Positions 1 through 8,538 of a stretch of 64,000 nucleotides of DNA are shown piece after piece. How positions within the stretch are numbered: the stretch's first letter is position 1; each line of letters starts with the position of its first letter. The stretch covers positions 55,314 to 119,313 of the forward strand of contig CAJUEY010000004.1 of NCBI GenBank assembly GCA_910585825.1. The letters are read 5' to 3'. The notes below the pieces were generated by a model, which saw only the letters and a list, made by a program, of their open reading frames with translations, had not been told where the DNA came from and searched no databases. A program made the position numbers and the translations under genes. This stretch comes from an uncultured Lachnospiraceae bacterium. GTDB lineage: Bacteria; Bacillota; Clostridia; Lachnospirales; Lachnospiraceae.

Positions 1-1
1 A

Positions 2-394
2 TTGGTGGATGTAGAATATGTAAAAGAAGGCAGTGCATGGTATTTACGGGCCTATATCGACAAAGAAGGAGGCATTACGGTAAATGACTGTGAGCAGGTA
101 GCCAGAGAGATGAATGAAATTTTAGACAGAGAGGATTATGTGGAAGATTCTTATGTATTTGAAGTCAGCTCTCCGGGACTTACCAGACCTCTTAAAAAAG
201 AAAAAGACTATATCCGCAATATAGGAAAGCCTGTAGAGATCCGCACGTATCGTACAATTGACCACAAAAAAGAATTCGCCGGTATATTAAAGGCCTATGA
301 TGCAGACAGTGTCACTATAACAGATGAAAACGAGGAGGATATTTTATTCAATAAAACAGACATTGCATTGATTCGTCAGGCATTTGAGTTATAA
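2..394 (+). CDS. rimP: Ribosome maturation factor RimP (5' end cut by window)
   Basis: RimP helps assemble the 30S subunit. The reading frame is open from the first bases and starts inside the conserved segment LVDVEYVKEG, so roughly 20-25 N-terminal residues lie outside the window. The visible part contains the family motifs YLRAYIDKEGGI and EVSSPGLTRPLKK and the C-terminal SH3-like domain, ending in QAFEL. It is the first gene seen in the rimP-nusA-infB operon, 37 bp before nusA, an order conserved across Firmicutes. Identity is secure; the start cannot be given. Confidence 0.95.
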   Translation: MVDVEYVKEGSAWYLRAYIDKEGGITVNDCEQVAREMNEILDREDYVEDSYVFEVSSPGLTRPLKKEKDYIRNIGKPVEIRTYRTIDHKKEFAGILKAYDADSVTITDENEEDILFNKTDIALIRQAFEL

Positions 395-431
395 AACGTA
401 GCAAATAACAAATAAGTAGGAGGATATAACA

Positions 432-1673
432 ATGAGCAATAATGAGTTATTAGAGGCGTTGACAATCTTAGAGCAGGAAAAAAGTATTCCAAAGGAGACA
501 TTGCTGGATGCCATTGAAAACTCACTAATCACTGCATGTAAGAACCATTTTGGAAAATCAGACAATATCAAGGTGCAGATCGACCCTATGACCTGTGAGT
601 ATCATGTTTATCAGGAAAAAACAGTCGTAGAGCAGGTGGAAGACCCTGTTACCCAGATCAGCCTGGCCAATGCCAAAATGATTGATTCCAAATATGATTT
701 AGAAGATATTGTCAATATAGAAGTCAAATCCAAAGAGTTTGGCAGGATTGCAACACAGAATGCCAAGAATGTAATCCTGCAAAAGATTCGGGAAGAAGAG
801 CGCAAAGTACTGTATGATGAATATTACAGCAGAGAGAAAGACGTTGTTACCGGTATTGTTCAGCGGTATACTGGAAAAAATATCAGTATTAATCTGGGCA
901 AAGCAGATGCGATACTGACAGAGAATGAACAGGTAAAAGGAGAAGTATTTCAGCCTACAGAACGTATCAAGTTATATGTGCTGGAAGTGAAGTCCAGCAA
1001 CCGGGGGCCTAAGATTTTAGTATCCAGAACACATCCGGAACTGGTGAAGAGATTATTTGAATCAGAAGTGACAGAAGTTCGGGAAGGAATTGTGGAGATT
1101 AAGAGCATTGCAAGAGAGGCTGGCAGCAGAACAAAAATCGCCGTATGGTCCAACGATCCGGATGTAGATCCGGTAGGAGCCTGCGTAGGTATGAACGGAG
1201 CCAGAGTCAATGCAATTGTAAGCGAACTTCGAGGTGAGAAAATAGACATTATCAACTGGAATGAAAATCCGGCGATGCTGATTGAAAACGCATTAAGTCC
1301 GGCAAAAGTAATTTCCGTTATTGCAGATGCAGAAGAGAAAACAGCCAAAGTAGTTGTTCCGGATTATCAGCTTTCTCTGGCAATTGGAAAAGAAGGACAG
1401 AATGCAAGACTGGCAGCGAGATTGACCGGATTCAAAATTGATATTAAGAGTGAGACACAGGCACGAGAGGCCGGAGACTTCATGGATTATGAAAATGACT
1501 ATGAGGACGACTATGATGAATATGAAGACTATGAAGAGGAATATGCAGAAGAATACGAAGAAGGCGGATATCCGGAAGATGGAGAGATAGAAGAAACAGA
1601 ATTTGATCCGGAGGCTTTTGAAGAGGAAGAAGAAACAGAATCGTATTCGGAGGACAGCGAAGAGAATGAATAA
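432..1673 (+). CDS. nusA: Transcription termination/antitermination factor NusA
   Basis: NusA binds RNA polymerase and nascent RNA and modulates pausing, termination and antitermination. The 413 residues show the N-terminal polymerase-binding domain (about 1-125), an S1 domain (about 130-200), then KH1 (GACVGMNGARVNAIVSELRG) and KH2 (IGKEGQNARLAARLTG). The start ATG follows AGGAGG. After KH2 the protein carries a tail of about 65 residues made almost entirely of Asp, Glu and Tyr, far more acidic than the short tails usual in Firmicutes. The stop overlaps the start of the next gene. Confidence 0.97.
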   Translation: MSNNELLEALTILEQEKSIPKETLLDAIENSLITACKNHFGKSDNIKVQIDPMTCEYHVYQEKTVVEQVEDPVTQISLANAKMIDSKYDLEDIVNIEVKSKEFGRIATQNAKNVILQKIREEERKVLYDEYYSREKDVVTGIVQRYTGKNISINLGKADAILTENEQVKGEVFQPTERIKLYVLEVKSSNRGPKILVSRTHPELVKRLFESEVTEVREGIVEIKSIAREAGSRTKIAVWSNDPDVDPVGACVGMNGARVNAIVSELRGEKIDIINWNENPAMLIENALSPAKVISVIADAEEKTAKVVVPDYQLSLAIGKEGQNARLAARLTGFKIDIKSETQAREAGDFMDYENDYEDDYDEYEDYEEEYAEEYEEGGYPEDGEIEETEFDPEAFEEEEETESYSEDSEENE

Positions 1674-1938
1674 AAAAATGCCCATGCGTCAATGTGTCGG
1701 ATGCAGAGAGATGAAATCGAAACGGGATTTGATCCGCGTCATCCGCACATCAGAAGAGGAAATATTAATCGACACGACCGGCAGGAAAAACGGCAGAGGG
1801 GCGTATATCTGTCCCAAACGGGAGTGTCTTGAACAGGCAATAAAGAGCAAGGGCTTAGAGCGTTCCTTAAAGATTGCCATTCCAAAAGAAATCTATAAAG
1901 ATTTTGAAAAGGAGCTGGATCATTTTGAAAACAGATAA
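1666..1938 (+). CDS. rnpM: RNase P modulator RnpM (YlxR, DUF448)
   Basis: Small basic nucleic-acid-binding protein of the YlxR family; B. subtilis YlxR (RnpM) is reported to modulate RNase P. The 90 residues include the hallmark CVGCREMKSKRDLIR near the start and the GRGAYICPKRECLEQA core. I chose ATG 1666, which overlaps the nusA stop and has GGAGG upstream; ATG 1678 is an alternative. A longer in-frame extension into nusA lacks family similarity. Translational coupling to nusA is likely. Confidence 0.9.
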   Translation: MNKKMPMRQCVGCREMKSKRDLIRVIRTSEEEILIDTTGRKNGRGAYICPKRECLEQAIKSKGLERSLKIAIPKEIYKDFEKELDHFENR

Positions 1939-2242
1939 AGTATTATCCATGATAGGAATTGCTGCTAAAGCAGGAAAAGTTGCAAGCGGTGAATACCAGA
2001 CAGAACATGAGATAAAGTCTCATAAAGCTTATCTTGCAATTATTGCAAAAGATGCATCAGAAAATACAGGAAAAAAATTTCAGAATATGTGTGAATTCTA
2101 CAAGGTTCCCATTGCTTTTTACGGAGATAAAGAAAGCATCGGTCATGCTATTGGAAGAGAATTTCGGGCATCTATAGCAATTACAGATAAAGGGCTTGCA
2201 GAAACGGTACAAAAAAAGCTTGCACAGACAACAACTGAATAA
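1925..2242 (+). CDS. ylxQ: L7Ae-family RNA-binding protein YlxQ
   Basis: YlxQ belongs to the L7Ae/L30e kink-turn RNA-binding family and is encoded in nearly all Firmicute nusA-infB operons. The predicted 105 residues begin at TTG 1925 (LKTDKVLSMIGIAAKAGKV), spaced correctly from AAGGAG at about 1909 and overlapping the rnpM stop. AAKAGKVASG is the typical L7Ae N-terminal motif. An upstream in-frame ATG at 1874 lies inside rnpM and would add residues with no family resemblance. Confidence 0.88.
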   Translation: MKTDKVLSMIGIAAKAGKVASGEYQTEHEIKSHKAYLAIIAKDASENTGKKFQNMCEFYKVPIAFYGDKESIGHAIGREFRASIAITDKGLAETVQKKLAQTTTE

Positions 2243-2257
2243 TGGAGGAGTAAGTAT

Positions 2258-5227
2258 ATGGCAAAAGTCAAAGTATATGAACTTGCAAAAGAATTGAATA
2301 TCGGATCCAAAGAAATCATAAGCTTTTTATCTGAGAATAATATAAAAGTAACAAGTCACATGAATAATCTGGAGGATTCTTCCATAGAACTTGTGAAGAG
2401 CAAATATGTAAAAAAGGAGACGAAAACAATTACGAAACCGGAGACAGAACCAAAAGCAAAAGAAGAAAAACAAAAAGAGGAAAAACATGCAGAAACGCCT
2501 GTAGAAAGACCGAAGAAAAAGAAAAGCATTACAGCTGTATTTAATCCGCAGAACAGTCAGCAGGGAATGAGGCGTCAACCCAGGCCGCAAAGACGTCCAA
2601 AAGATCGTCCGCAGCAGGAAAGACCGACTGCAAAGCCTCTGGAGAAACATGCAAATAAGCAGGAACCGAAAGTTTCTGAAACAGTAAAAGCAGCCTCTGT
2701 ACCAAATGTCCAGCCGGCGGCGGAAAAGAATCAGCCGATAGAAAAGACTCAGCCGGCAGAAAAAGTTCAGGCTGTGGAAAAAGCTCCGACAGCGGAAAAG
2801 GTGCAGCCGGCAGAAAAGCAGCAGGTAATGGAGAATATGCAGGCAGCAGAAAAAGCTCCGGCAGCGGAAAAAGTGCAGCCGACAGAAAAAGCTCCGGCAG
2901 CGGGCGGGATTAAAGTGCTGGGAAGAGTGCAGATGCCGGAGAAGACGCAGCCGGCGGAAAAGTCATCGAATTCTGCGAGGAATAACAGATCTTCTCAGGG
3001 AAATCGGAACAACAGTCGTTTTCAGGGGAACCGAAATGAAAATCGTTCCCAGTCAGATCGTTCTCAAAACAACCGGAACGAAAATCGTTTCCAGGGAAAC
3101 AATCGTTTTCAGGGAGAGCGCGGAGGCAGGCCGAATGAGAAAAACAATCAGAAAAATTATCAGAATAACCGCCAAAATGCCAGTCATAATCAAGGTGATC
3201 GAAATAACCGCGGATTCAATTCAAATCGTCCGAAAGAATTTAAAGGCAAATTAGACAGAGAGCTTAGCAAATTCAATAAAGAGGCGACAGCTGCCACAGA
3301 AGAATTAAGAGGCAAAGAAACAAGAGAGCGGAGCGACAACAGAAAGAATAACAATAATCGGAAACAGGATCATGATAAATTAGGCAGGAAACAGGAACGT
3401 TATATCAATCTGGAGAAACACGGCGGCAGGAAAAAACCGCAGCAGCAGCCCAAACAGGAAAAAGCGGAAGAGGTCATTAAGAGCATTATCCTGCCGGAGA
3501 AGCTGACGATTAAAGAGCTGGCAGACAAGATGAAAATTCAGGCTGCTATGATTGTAAAGAAACTCTTTTTAAAAGGAACTATGGTAACAGTCAATCAGGA
3601 AGTGGATTACGATACGGCAGAAGAGATCGCACTGGAATTTAACTGTATTGCAGAGCCGGAAGAAAAGATCGACGTCATTGCAGAGCTGTTAAAAGAAGAA
3701 GACGAAGAAGAAAGCACATTGGCAGCCAGACCTCCTGTGGTCTGTGTTATGGGGCATGTTGACCATGGTAAAACATCTCTGCTGGATGCAATTCGATCCA
3801 CCAGAGTGACAGACCGGGAGGCAGGCGGAATCACACAGCATATCGGAGCGTCGGTTGTATCCATCAACGATCAGAAAATTACATTTTTGGATACGCCGGG
3901 ACACGAGGCGTTTACAGCTATGCGTATGCGTGGCGCAAATGCTACGGATATTGCAATTCTTGTCGTGGCGGCAGATGACGGCGTTATGCCTCAAACCGTA
4001 GAGGCAATCAACCATGCAAAAGCTGCCGGAATTGAAATCATTGTAGCGATTAACAAAATTGACAAACCAGGCGCCAATATCGAGCGTGTAAAACAGGAGC
4101 TGTCCGAATATGAACTGATTCCGGAAGACTGGGGAGGAAGTACGATTTTCTGTCCGGTATCCGCTCATACACATGAAGGAATCGAAAACCTTCTGGAAAT
4201 GATTCTTTTGACGGCGGAAGTATCCGAATTAAAAGCAAATCCGAATCGAAATGCAAGAGGACTTGTCATCGAAGCACAGCTTGACAAAGGACGCGGTGCA
4301 GTTGCAACAATTTTGGTACAAAAGGGTACACTAAGGGTAGGAGAACCGATTGCCTGTGGAAGCTGTTATGGTAAAGTGCGTGCTATGATTGACGACAAAG
4401 GCAGACGGGTGAAGGAGGCAAAACCCTCTACGCCTGTTGAAATCCTTGGCTTAAGCGGTGTGCCAAACGCGGGAGAAGTATTTGTTTCCACTGATACAGA
4501 AAAAGAAGCAAGAAACTTTGCAGAGACATTTATTTCAGAGGGCAAAGAACGACTGTTAGAGGAAACAAAAGCGAAGATGTCTTTAGACGATTTATTCAGC
4601 CAGATTCAGTCCGGCAGTATCAAAGAATTGGATTTGATCGTAAAAGCTGATGTGCAAGGATCTGTAGAGGCTGTCAAACAAAGCCTGGAGAAATTATCCA
4701 ACGAAGAAGTTGTGGTTAAGACGATTCACGGCGGCGTAGGAGCCATTAACGAATCGGATGTTATTTTAGCATCTGCATCCAATGCAATTATCATCGGATT
4801 TAATGTCCGGCCCGATGCAACTGCCAAAGCAACGGCAGAGCGGGAAGGTGTAGACATCAGACTGTATAAAGTCATCTATAATGCCATTGAAGACGTAGAG
4901 GCCGCCATGAAAGGCATGTTGGATCCTGTCTTTGAAGAGAAGATTTTGGGCCATGCAGAAGTTCGCCAGATTTTTAAAGCGTCCGGCGTTGGAAATATTG
5001 CAGGATCTTATGTATTAGACGGTATCTTTGAACGAGGCTGTAAAGTACGTCTCACCAGAGAAGGCACGCAGATTTTTGAAGGCGATCTTGCATCTCTGAA
5101 ACGGTTCAAAGACGACGTAAAAGAAGTGAAAGCCGGGTATGAATGCGGTCTTGTTCTGGATGGATTTAATGATATTCAGGAATTTGACCAGATCGAGGCA
5201 TACAAAATGGTAGAAGTACCAAGGTAA
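2258..5227 (+). CDS. infB: Translation initiation factor IF-2
   Basis: GTPase that delivers initiator tRNA to the ribosome. The 989-residue protein has an N-terminal IF2_N helix domain (VYELAKELNIGSKEI), then about 350 low-complexity residues, a second IF2_N-type domain near residue 410, and the G domain from about residue 497: GHVDHGKTSLLDA (G1), DTPGHEAF (G3), NKID (G4), followed by domains II-IV. The low-complexity part has an AEK/QP-rich stretch (about residues 150-230) followed by an Asn/Arg/Gln-rich stretch (about 235-330). ATG 2258 follows TGGAGGAG. Fifth gene of the operon. Confidence 0.97.
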   Translation: MAKVKVYELAKELNIGSKEIISFLSENNIKVTSHMNNLEDSSIELVKSKYVKKETKTITKPETEPKAKEEKQKEEKHAETPVERPKKKKSITAVFNPQNSQQGMRRQPRPQRRPKDRPQQERPTAKPLEKHANKQEPKVSETVKAASVPNVQPAAEKNQPIEKTQPAEKVQAVEKAPTAEKVQPAEKQQVMENMQAAEKAPAAEKVQPTEKAPAAGGIKVLGRVQMPEKTQPAEKSSNSARNNRSSQGNRNNSRFQGNRNENRSQSDRSQNNRNENRFQGNNRFQGERGGRPNEKNNQKNYQNNRQNASHNQGDRNNRGFNSNRPKEFKGKLDRELSKFNKEATAATEELRGKETRERSDNRKNNNNRKQDHDKLGRKQERYINLEKHGGRKKPQQQPKQEKAEEVIKSIILPEKLTIKELADKMKIQAAMIVKKLFLKGTMVTVNQEVDYDTAEEIALEFNCIAEPEEKIDVIAELLKEEDEEESTLAARPPVVCVMGHVDHGKTSLLDAIRSTRVTDREAGGITQHIGASVVSINDQKITFLDTPGHEAFTAMRMRGANATDIAILVVAADDGVMPQTVEAINHAKAAGIEIIVAINKIDKPGANIERVKQELSEYELIPEDWGGSTIFCPVSAHTHEGIENLLEMILLTAEVSELKANPNRNARGLVIEAQLDKGRGAVATILVQKGTLRVGEPIACGSCYGKVRAMIDDKGRRVKEAKPSTPVEILGLSGVPNAGEVFVSTDTEKEARNFAETFISEGKERLLEETKAKMSLDDLFSQIQSGSIKELDLIVKADVQGSVEAVKQSLEKLSNEEVVVKTIHGGVGAINESDVILASASNAIIIGFNVRPDATAKATAEREGVDIRLYKVIYNAIEDVEAAMKGMLDPVFEEKILGHAEVRQIFKASGVGNIAGSYVLDGIFERGCKVRLTREGTQIFEGDLASLKRFKDDVKEVKAGYECGLVLDGFNDIQEFDQIEAYKMVEVPR

Positions 5228-5261
5228 GAACTGCCGGCCTCACAGAAATGGAGTGTCAGAT

Positions 5262-5624
5262 ATGAGAAAAAACAGTATTAAAAATACCAGAATTAATGGG
5301 GAAGTGATGCGTGAATTGAGCAATATCATCCGCGGAGAGATTAAAGATCCGCGGATACATCCCCTTACCAGCGTGGTGGCGGTAGAAGTGGCGCCGGATT
5401 TAAAAACCTGCAAAGCCTATATCAGCATACTGGGAGATGAAAAAGCCCGGGAAGATACCATTAAAGGCTTAAAAAGCGCGGAGGGTTATATCCGTACAAA
5501 ACTGGCTAAGAACATCAATTTAAGGAATACGCCGGAAATCCGTTTTATTTTGGATCAATCCATTGAATACGGCGTTAATATGTCTAAAAAGATCGATGAA
5601 GTCAATGGGAGGAACGAGGGATGA
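5262..5624 (+). CDS. rbfA: 30S ribosome-binding factor RbfA
   Basis: RbfA binds the 30S subunit during 16S rRNA maturation. The 120 residues carry the family pattern: INGEVMRELSNIIRGEIKDPR, then SVVAVEVAPDLKTCKAYISI, then LRNTPEIRFILDQSIEYG. ATG 5262 is preferred because GGAG at 5250 is well spaced from it; a GTG three codons upstream overlaps that site. The stop overlaps the next start by 4 bp (ATGA), indicating translational coupling with the DHH phosphoesterase. Confidence 0.95.
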   Translation: MRKNSIKNTRINGEVMRELSNIIRGEIKDPRIHPLTSVVAVEVAPDLKTCKAYISILGDEKAREDTIKGLKSAEGYIRTKLAKNINLRNTPEIRFILDQSIEYGVNMSKKIDEVNGRNEG

Positions 5625-6568
5625 CAGATTTTAAATCCGTTCTGGCGGGAGCAAAAACCGTTGCCATCGCGGGGCATGTCAGGCCCGACGGAGACTGCGT
5701 CGGCTCCTGTCTGGCAACGTATAATTACATCAGGCAGTGTTTTCCGGAGATGAAAGCCACCCTGTATCTGGAACCGATTCCCAATATATTCCGTTTTTTA
5801 AAAGGCGCGGATGAGATTGTAAATTCCTGTGAAGAGGATAAAGTTTATGATCTGTTTATCGCACAGGATTGTGGAGATGCGGCAAGATTGGGAGCGGCGG
5901 CGAAATATTTTGAAACAGCAGCCAGAACAATCTGCGTCGACCATCATGTCAGCAATAACAGCTTTGCAGATGAAAATTATATTTTTCCCCATGCAAGTTC
6001 TACATCAGAACTGGTATTTACACTGATCGGAAAAGAAAATATTACAAAAGAAATTGCGGAATGCATCTATGTGGGAATTGTACACGATACCGGAGTTTTT
6101 CAGTATTCCTGCACTTCGGCCAAAACAATGGAAATAGCGGGAATGCTTATGGAAATGGGAATTGACTATTCCAAAATCGTAGATAAAACATTTTATGAAA
6201 AGACATTTGAACAGAATCAGATACTGGGCAGGGCATTGATCAAAAGCGAACGCTGTTTGGACAACAAAGTGATTACCAGCGTGATTACGGCAGAAGAGAT
6301 GAAACAGTATCATGTGCTGCCCAAACATTTAGACGGTATTGTAAATCAGCTGCGAGTGACAAATGGCGTGGAGATTGCCGTATTTTTGTATGAAACCGAA
6401 GACGGCGTATATAAAGTCAGCACTCGTTCCAACGGACTTGTGGATGCAGCTGAAATTGCAGTGGGATTCGGCGGAGGCGGCCACGCCAGAGCTGCCGGAT
6501 TTTCCATGGAAGGAAGTCCGGAGAATATCATTGCAAAAATCACAGAGGAAATCAAAAAACAACTCTAA
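5621..6568 (+). CDS. nrnA: DHH-family phosphoesterase (NrnA-type nanoRNase/pAp phosphatase)
   Basis: Cytoplasmic DHH/DHHA1 phosphoesterase of 315 residues. Family members degrade 2-5-nt RNAs, pAp or cyclic dinucleotide products. Metal-binding motifs are visible: GHVRPDGDCVGS near the N terminus, DCGD, VDHHVSN, HDTG, and a C-terminal DHHA1 domain with the GFGGGGHARAAG substrate loop. Its place between rbfA and truB is the standard NrnA position in Clostridia. Whether it prefers nanoRNA, pAp or pApA cannot be told from sequence. Confidence 0.9.
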   Translation: MTDFKSVLAGAKTVAIAGHVRPDGDCVGSCLATYNYIRQCFPEMKATLYLEPIPNIFRFLKGADEIVNSCEEDKVYDLFIAQDCGDAARLGAAAKYFETAARTICVDHHVSNNSFADENYIFPHASSTSELVFTLIGKENITKEIAECIYVGIVHDTGVFQYSCTSAKTMEIAGMLMEMGIDYSKIVDKTFYEKTFEQNQILGRALIKSERCLDNKVITSVITAEEMKQYHVLPKHLDGIVNQLRVTNGVEIAVFLYETEDGVYKVSTRSNGLVDAAEIAVGFGGGGHARAAGFSMEGSPENIIAKITEEIKKQL

Positions 6569-6579
6569 GGCGGCTGGAT

Positions 6580-7491
6580 ATGGACGGAATTATCAACATA
6601 TATAAAGAAACGGGCTTTACCTCCTTTGACGTGGTGGCAAAGCTCCGGGGCATTTTAAAACAAAAAAAGATTGGTCATACGGGAACGTTAGATCCCGATG
6701 CCGAAGGGGTGCTGCCTGTCTGTGTCGGAAAAGCGACGAAACTTTGTGAATATCTGACCGGAAAAGATAAAGTATATCAGGCGGTTCTTCATCTGGGTAT
6801 TACGACAGATACTCAGGACATGTCCGGAACTGTTTTAACAGAGCGGGAGCCTGTGGTTACAGAAGAAGAAATCACTGCAATTATACAGAGTTTTACGGGC
6901 AGGCAGATGCAGGTGCCGCCTATGTACTCTGCTTTGAAAGTAAATGGAAAAAAGCTTTGCGATCTGGCGCGGGCCGGAATCGAAGTAGAACGAAAACCAA
7001 GAGAAATCGAGATTTTTTCTATAAAAATCCTTTCGGTGAATCTTCCCCGCATTACCATGGAGGTGCATTGCTCAAAAGGAACCTATATCCGGACGCTTTG
7101 TCAGGATATCGGCAGTAAGGCCGGATGCGGTGGATGCATGGAAAAACTGCTGCGTACAGAAACGGCTGGTTTTTCTATAGAACATGCATATCGACTTAGG
7201 GAAGTGGAGGAAATCGTAAAAGGCGCCGATAAAAAAGGCCGCAGCATAAGCGACATAATGCTGTCTGTGGATGAGGCATTAAAGGATTATCCAAAGGCAG
7301 AGGCAAAACCGGGCATGGAAAAGCTCTTAAAAAATGGAGGCAGGTTTTTCTTATCGGATATTTGCTTGAAAGAAGCGGAAAAGGACAGGCTTTATCGGGT
7401 ATATGATGCATCCGGAATGTTTGTAGGGCTGTTTCGTTTTGATGCATCCAAAAAAGTTTTTAAACCGGAAAAAATGTTTTTGCAAAATTGA
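6580..7491 (+). CDS. truB: tRNA pseudouridine-55 synthase TruB
   Basis: TruB converts U55 of tRNA to pseudouridine in the T-loop. The 303-residue protein has the catalytic segment HTGTLDPDAEGVLPV with the active Asp, plus YQAVLHLG, TGRQMQVPPMYSALKVNGK and CSKGTYIRTLCQDIG. The C-terminal 70 residues are more divergent and probably form a PUA-like extension. It starts 11 bp after nrnA and is followed by ribF, the usual order. Confidence 0.96.
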   Translation: MDGIINIYKETGFTSFDVVAKLRGILKQKKIGHTGTLDPDAEGVLPVCVGKATKLCEYLTGKDKVYQAVLHLGITTDTQDMSGTVLTEREPVVTEEEITAIIQSFTGRQMQVPPMYSALKVNGKKLCDLARAGIEVERKPREIEIFSIKILSVNLPRITMEVHCSKGTYIRTLCQDIGSKAGCGGCMEKLLRTETAGFSIEHAYRLREVEEIVKGADKKGRSISDIMLSVDEALKDYPKAEAKPGMEKLLKNGGRFFLSDICLKEAEKDRLYRVYDASGMFVGLFRFDASKKVFKPEKMFLQN

Positions 7492-7510
7492 AAAACACAG
7501 GAAGAACAAC

Positions 7511-8464
7511 ATGGAATATATCAGAAATACAACAGATTTTCATATAGCGCCAGAAACCGTTGTCTCTCTGGGCAAATTTGACGGTATCCACAGAGGTCAT
7601 GGATATCTGTTGGAATATTTGGAGGAAAAGAAACGCACCGGACTCAAAACCGTAATCTTTACTTTTGATATTCCGCCGAAACGGCAGATTGGCATAGGAA
7701 AAGAAGAGAAAGTTCTGACCACCAACGAAGAAAAAGTGCGTTTATTTGACCAGTACGGCATCGATTATCTGGTAGAATGTCCTTTTACAAAAGAGCTTAT
7801 GCATATGGAGCCGGAAGATTTTATAGAAATGATCGTAAGGAGGCTTAATATCAAAAGCCTCGTGGTGGGAAAAGATTTTCATTTCGGAAAGAACCGAAGG
7901 GGAGATCACCGAATGCTTGAGCGCTTTGCAGACACTTATGGATATGAAGTAGAGGTAGTGGACAAAATACAGGAAGAAGGCAGAGATATCAGCAGTACTT
8001 TTATCCGGGAAGAAATTTCGGCAGGAAGAGTGGCGCATGCAAATGAATTGCTGGGATACCGCTATTTTGTACAGGGAATCGTAGTGCACGGCAATGAAAT
8101 CGGCAGAACATTAAATGTGCCCACAGCCAACCTTATACCGGAAGAGGACAAGCTGCTGCCGCCTTTTGGCGTATATGTGACAAAGACAACCGTTTTTGAC
8201 AAAGACGGGCAGGTGTATGGAGGCATTACCAATGTAGGATGCAAACCGACGATCGAGGGTGTAAATCCTGTGGGTGTGGAGACGCATTTATTTGGGTTTG
8301 ACGATCAGATTTACGGCGCCCGGATCAAGGTGGAATTTTTAGACATGGTAAGGCCGGAACAGAAATTTCATTCTCTGGAAGAATTGAAGGAGCAAATGCT
8401 GAAGGACATTCAATATGGAGAGAAATATTACACAAATATTACAAAAATTACAGAAATATGTTGA
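7511..8464 (+). CDS. ribF: Bifunctional riboflavin kinase/FAD synthetase
   Basis: Makes FMN and FAD from riboflavin. The 317 residues split into an N-terminal adenylyltransferase domain (VVSLGKFDGIHRGHGYLL; SSTFIREEI) and a C-terminal riboflavin kinase domain (GNEIGRTLNVPTANL; GGITNVGCKPT; VEFLDMVRPEQKF). ATG 7511 is chosen because of AGGAAG upstream; an ATG at 7439 lies within truB. It closes the translation operon; the -35 box of the next gene's promoter overlaps its stop codon. Confidence 0.95.
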   Translation: MEYIRNTTDFHIAPETVVSLGKFDGIHRGHGYLLEYLEEKKRTGLKTVIFTFDIPPKRQIGIGKEEKVLTTNEEKVRLFDQYGIDYLVECPFTKELMHMEPEDFIEMIVRRLNIKSLVVGKDFHFGKNRRGDHRMLERFADTYGYEVEVVDKIQEEGRDISSTFIREEISAGRVAHANELLGYRYFVQGIVVHGNEIGRTLNVPTANLIPEEDKLLPPFGVYVTKTTVFDKDGQVYGGITNVGCKPTIEGVNPVGVETHLFGFDDQIYGARIKVEFLDMVRPEQKFHSLEELKEQMLKDIQYGEKYYTNITKITEIC

Positions 8465-8489
8465 CATTGTTAGGAGCTCTTGCTATACT
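8461..8489 (+). promoter_or_regulatory. Sigma-A promoter for the SH3/NlpC hydrolase gene
   Basis: TTGACA at 8461-8466, a 17-bp spacer, and TATACT at 8484-8489. The -35 box overlaps the ribF stop codon, so this gene can be transcribed separately from the upstream operon. Confidence 0.8.
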
Positions 8490-8538
8490 TTTAACAGAAA
8501 AGTAATTACGCAGACGAAAGAGATCTTAGGAGGAATTT

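Noticed and set aside
950..1348. Open reverse-strand frame inside nusA (132 codons)
   Set aside because: Antisense to conserved KH-domain coding; no ribosome site and no family resemblance.
3689..4174. Reverse frame of 161 codons inside infB
   Set aside because: Shadow of the IF-2 G domain; Cys/His-rich translation is an artefact of codon bias.
7492..7510. FMN riboswitch controlling ribF
   Set aside because: Only 19 bp separate truB and ribF; no RFN-element sequence is present.
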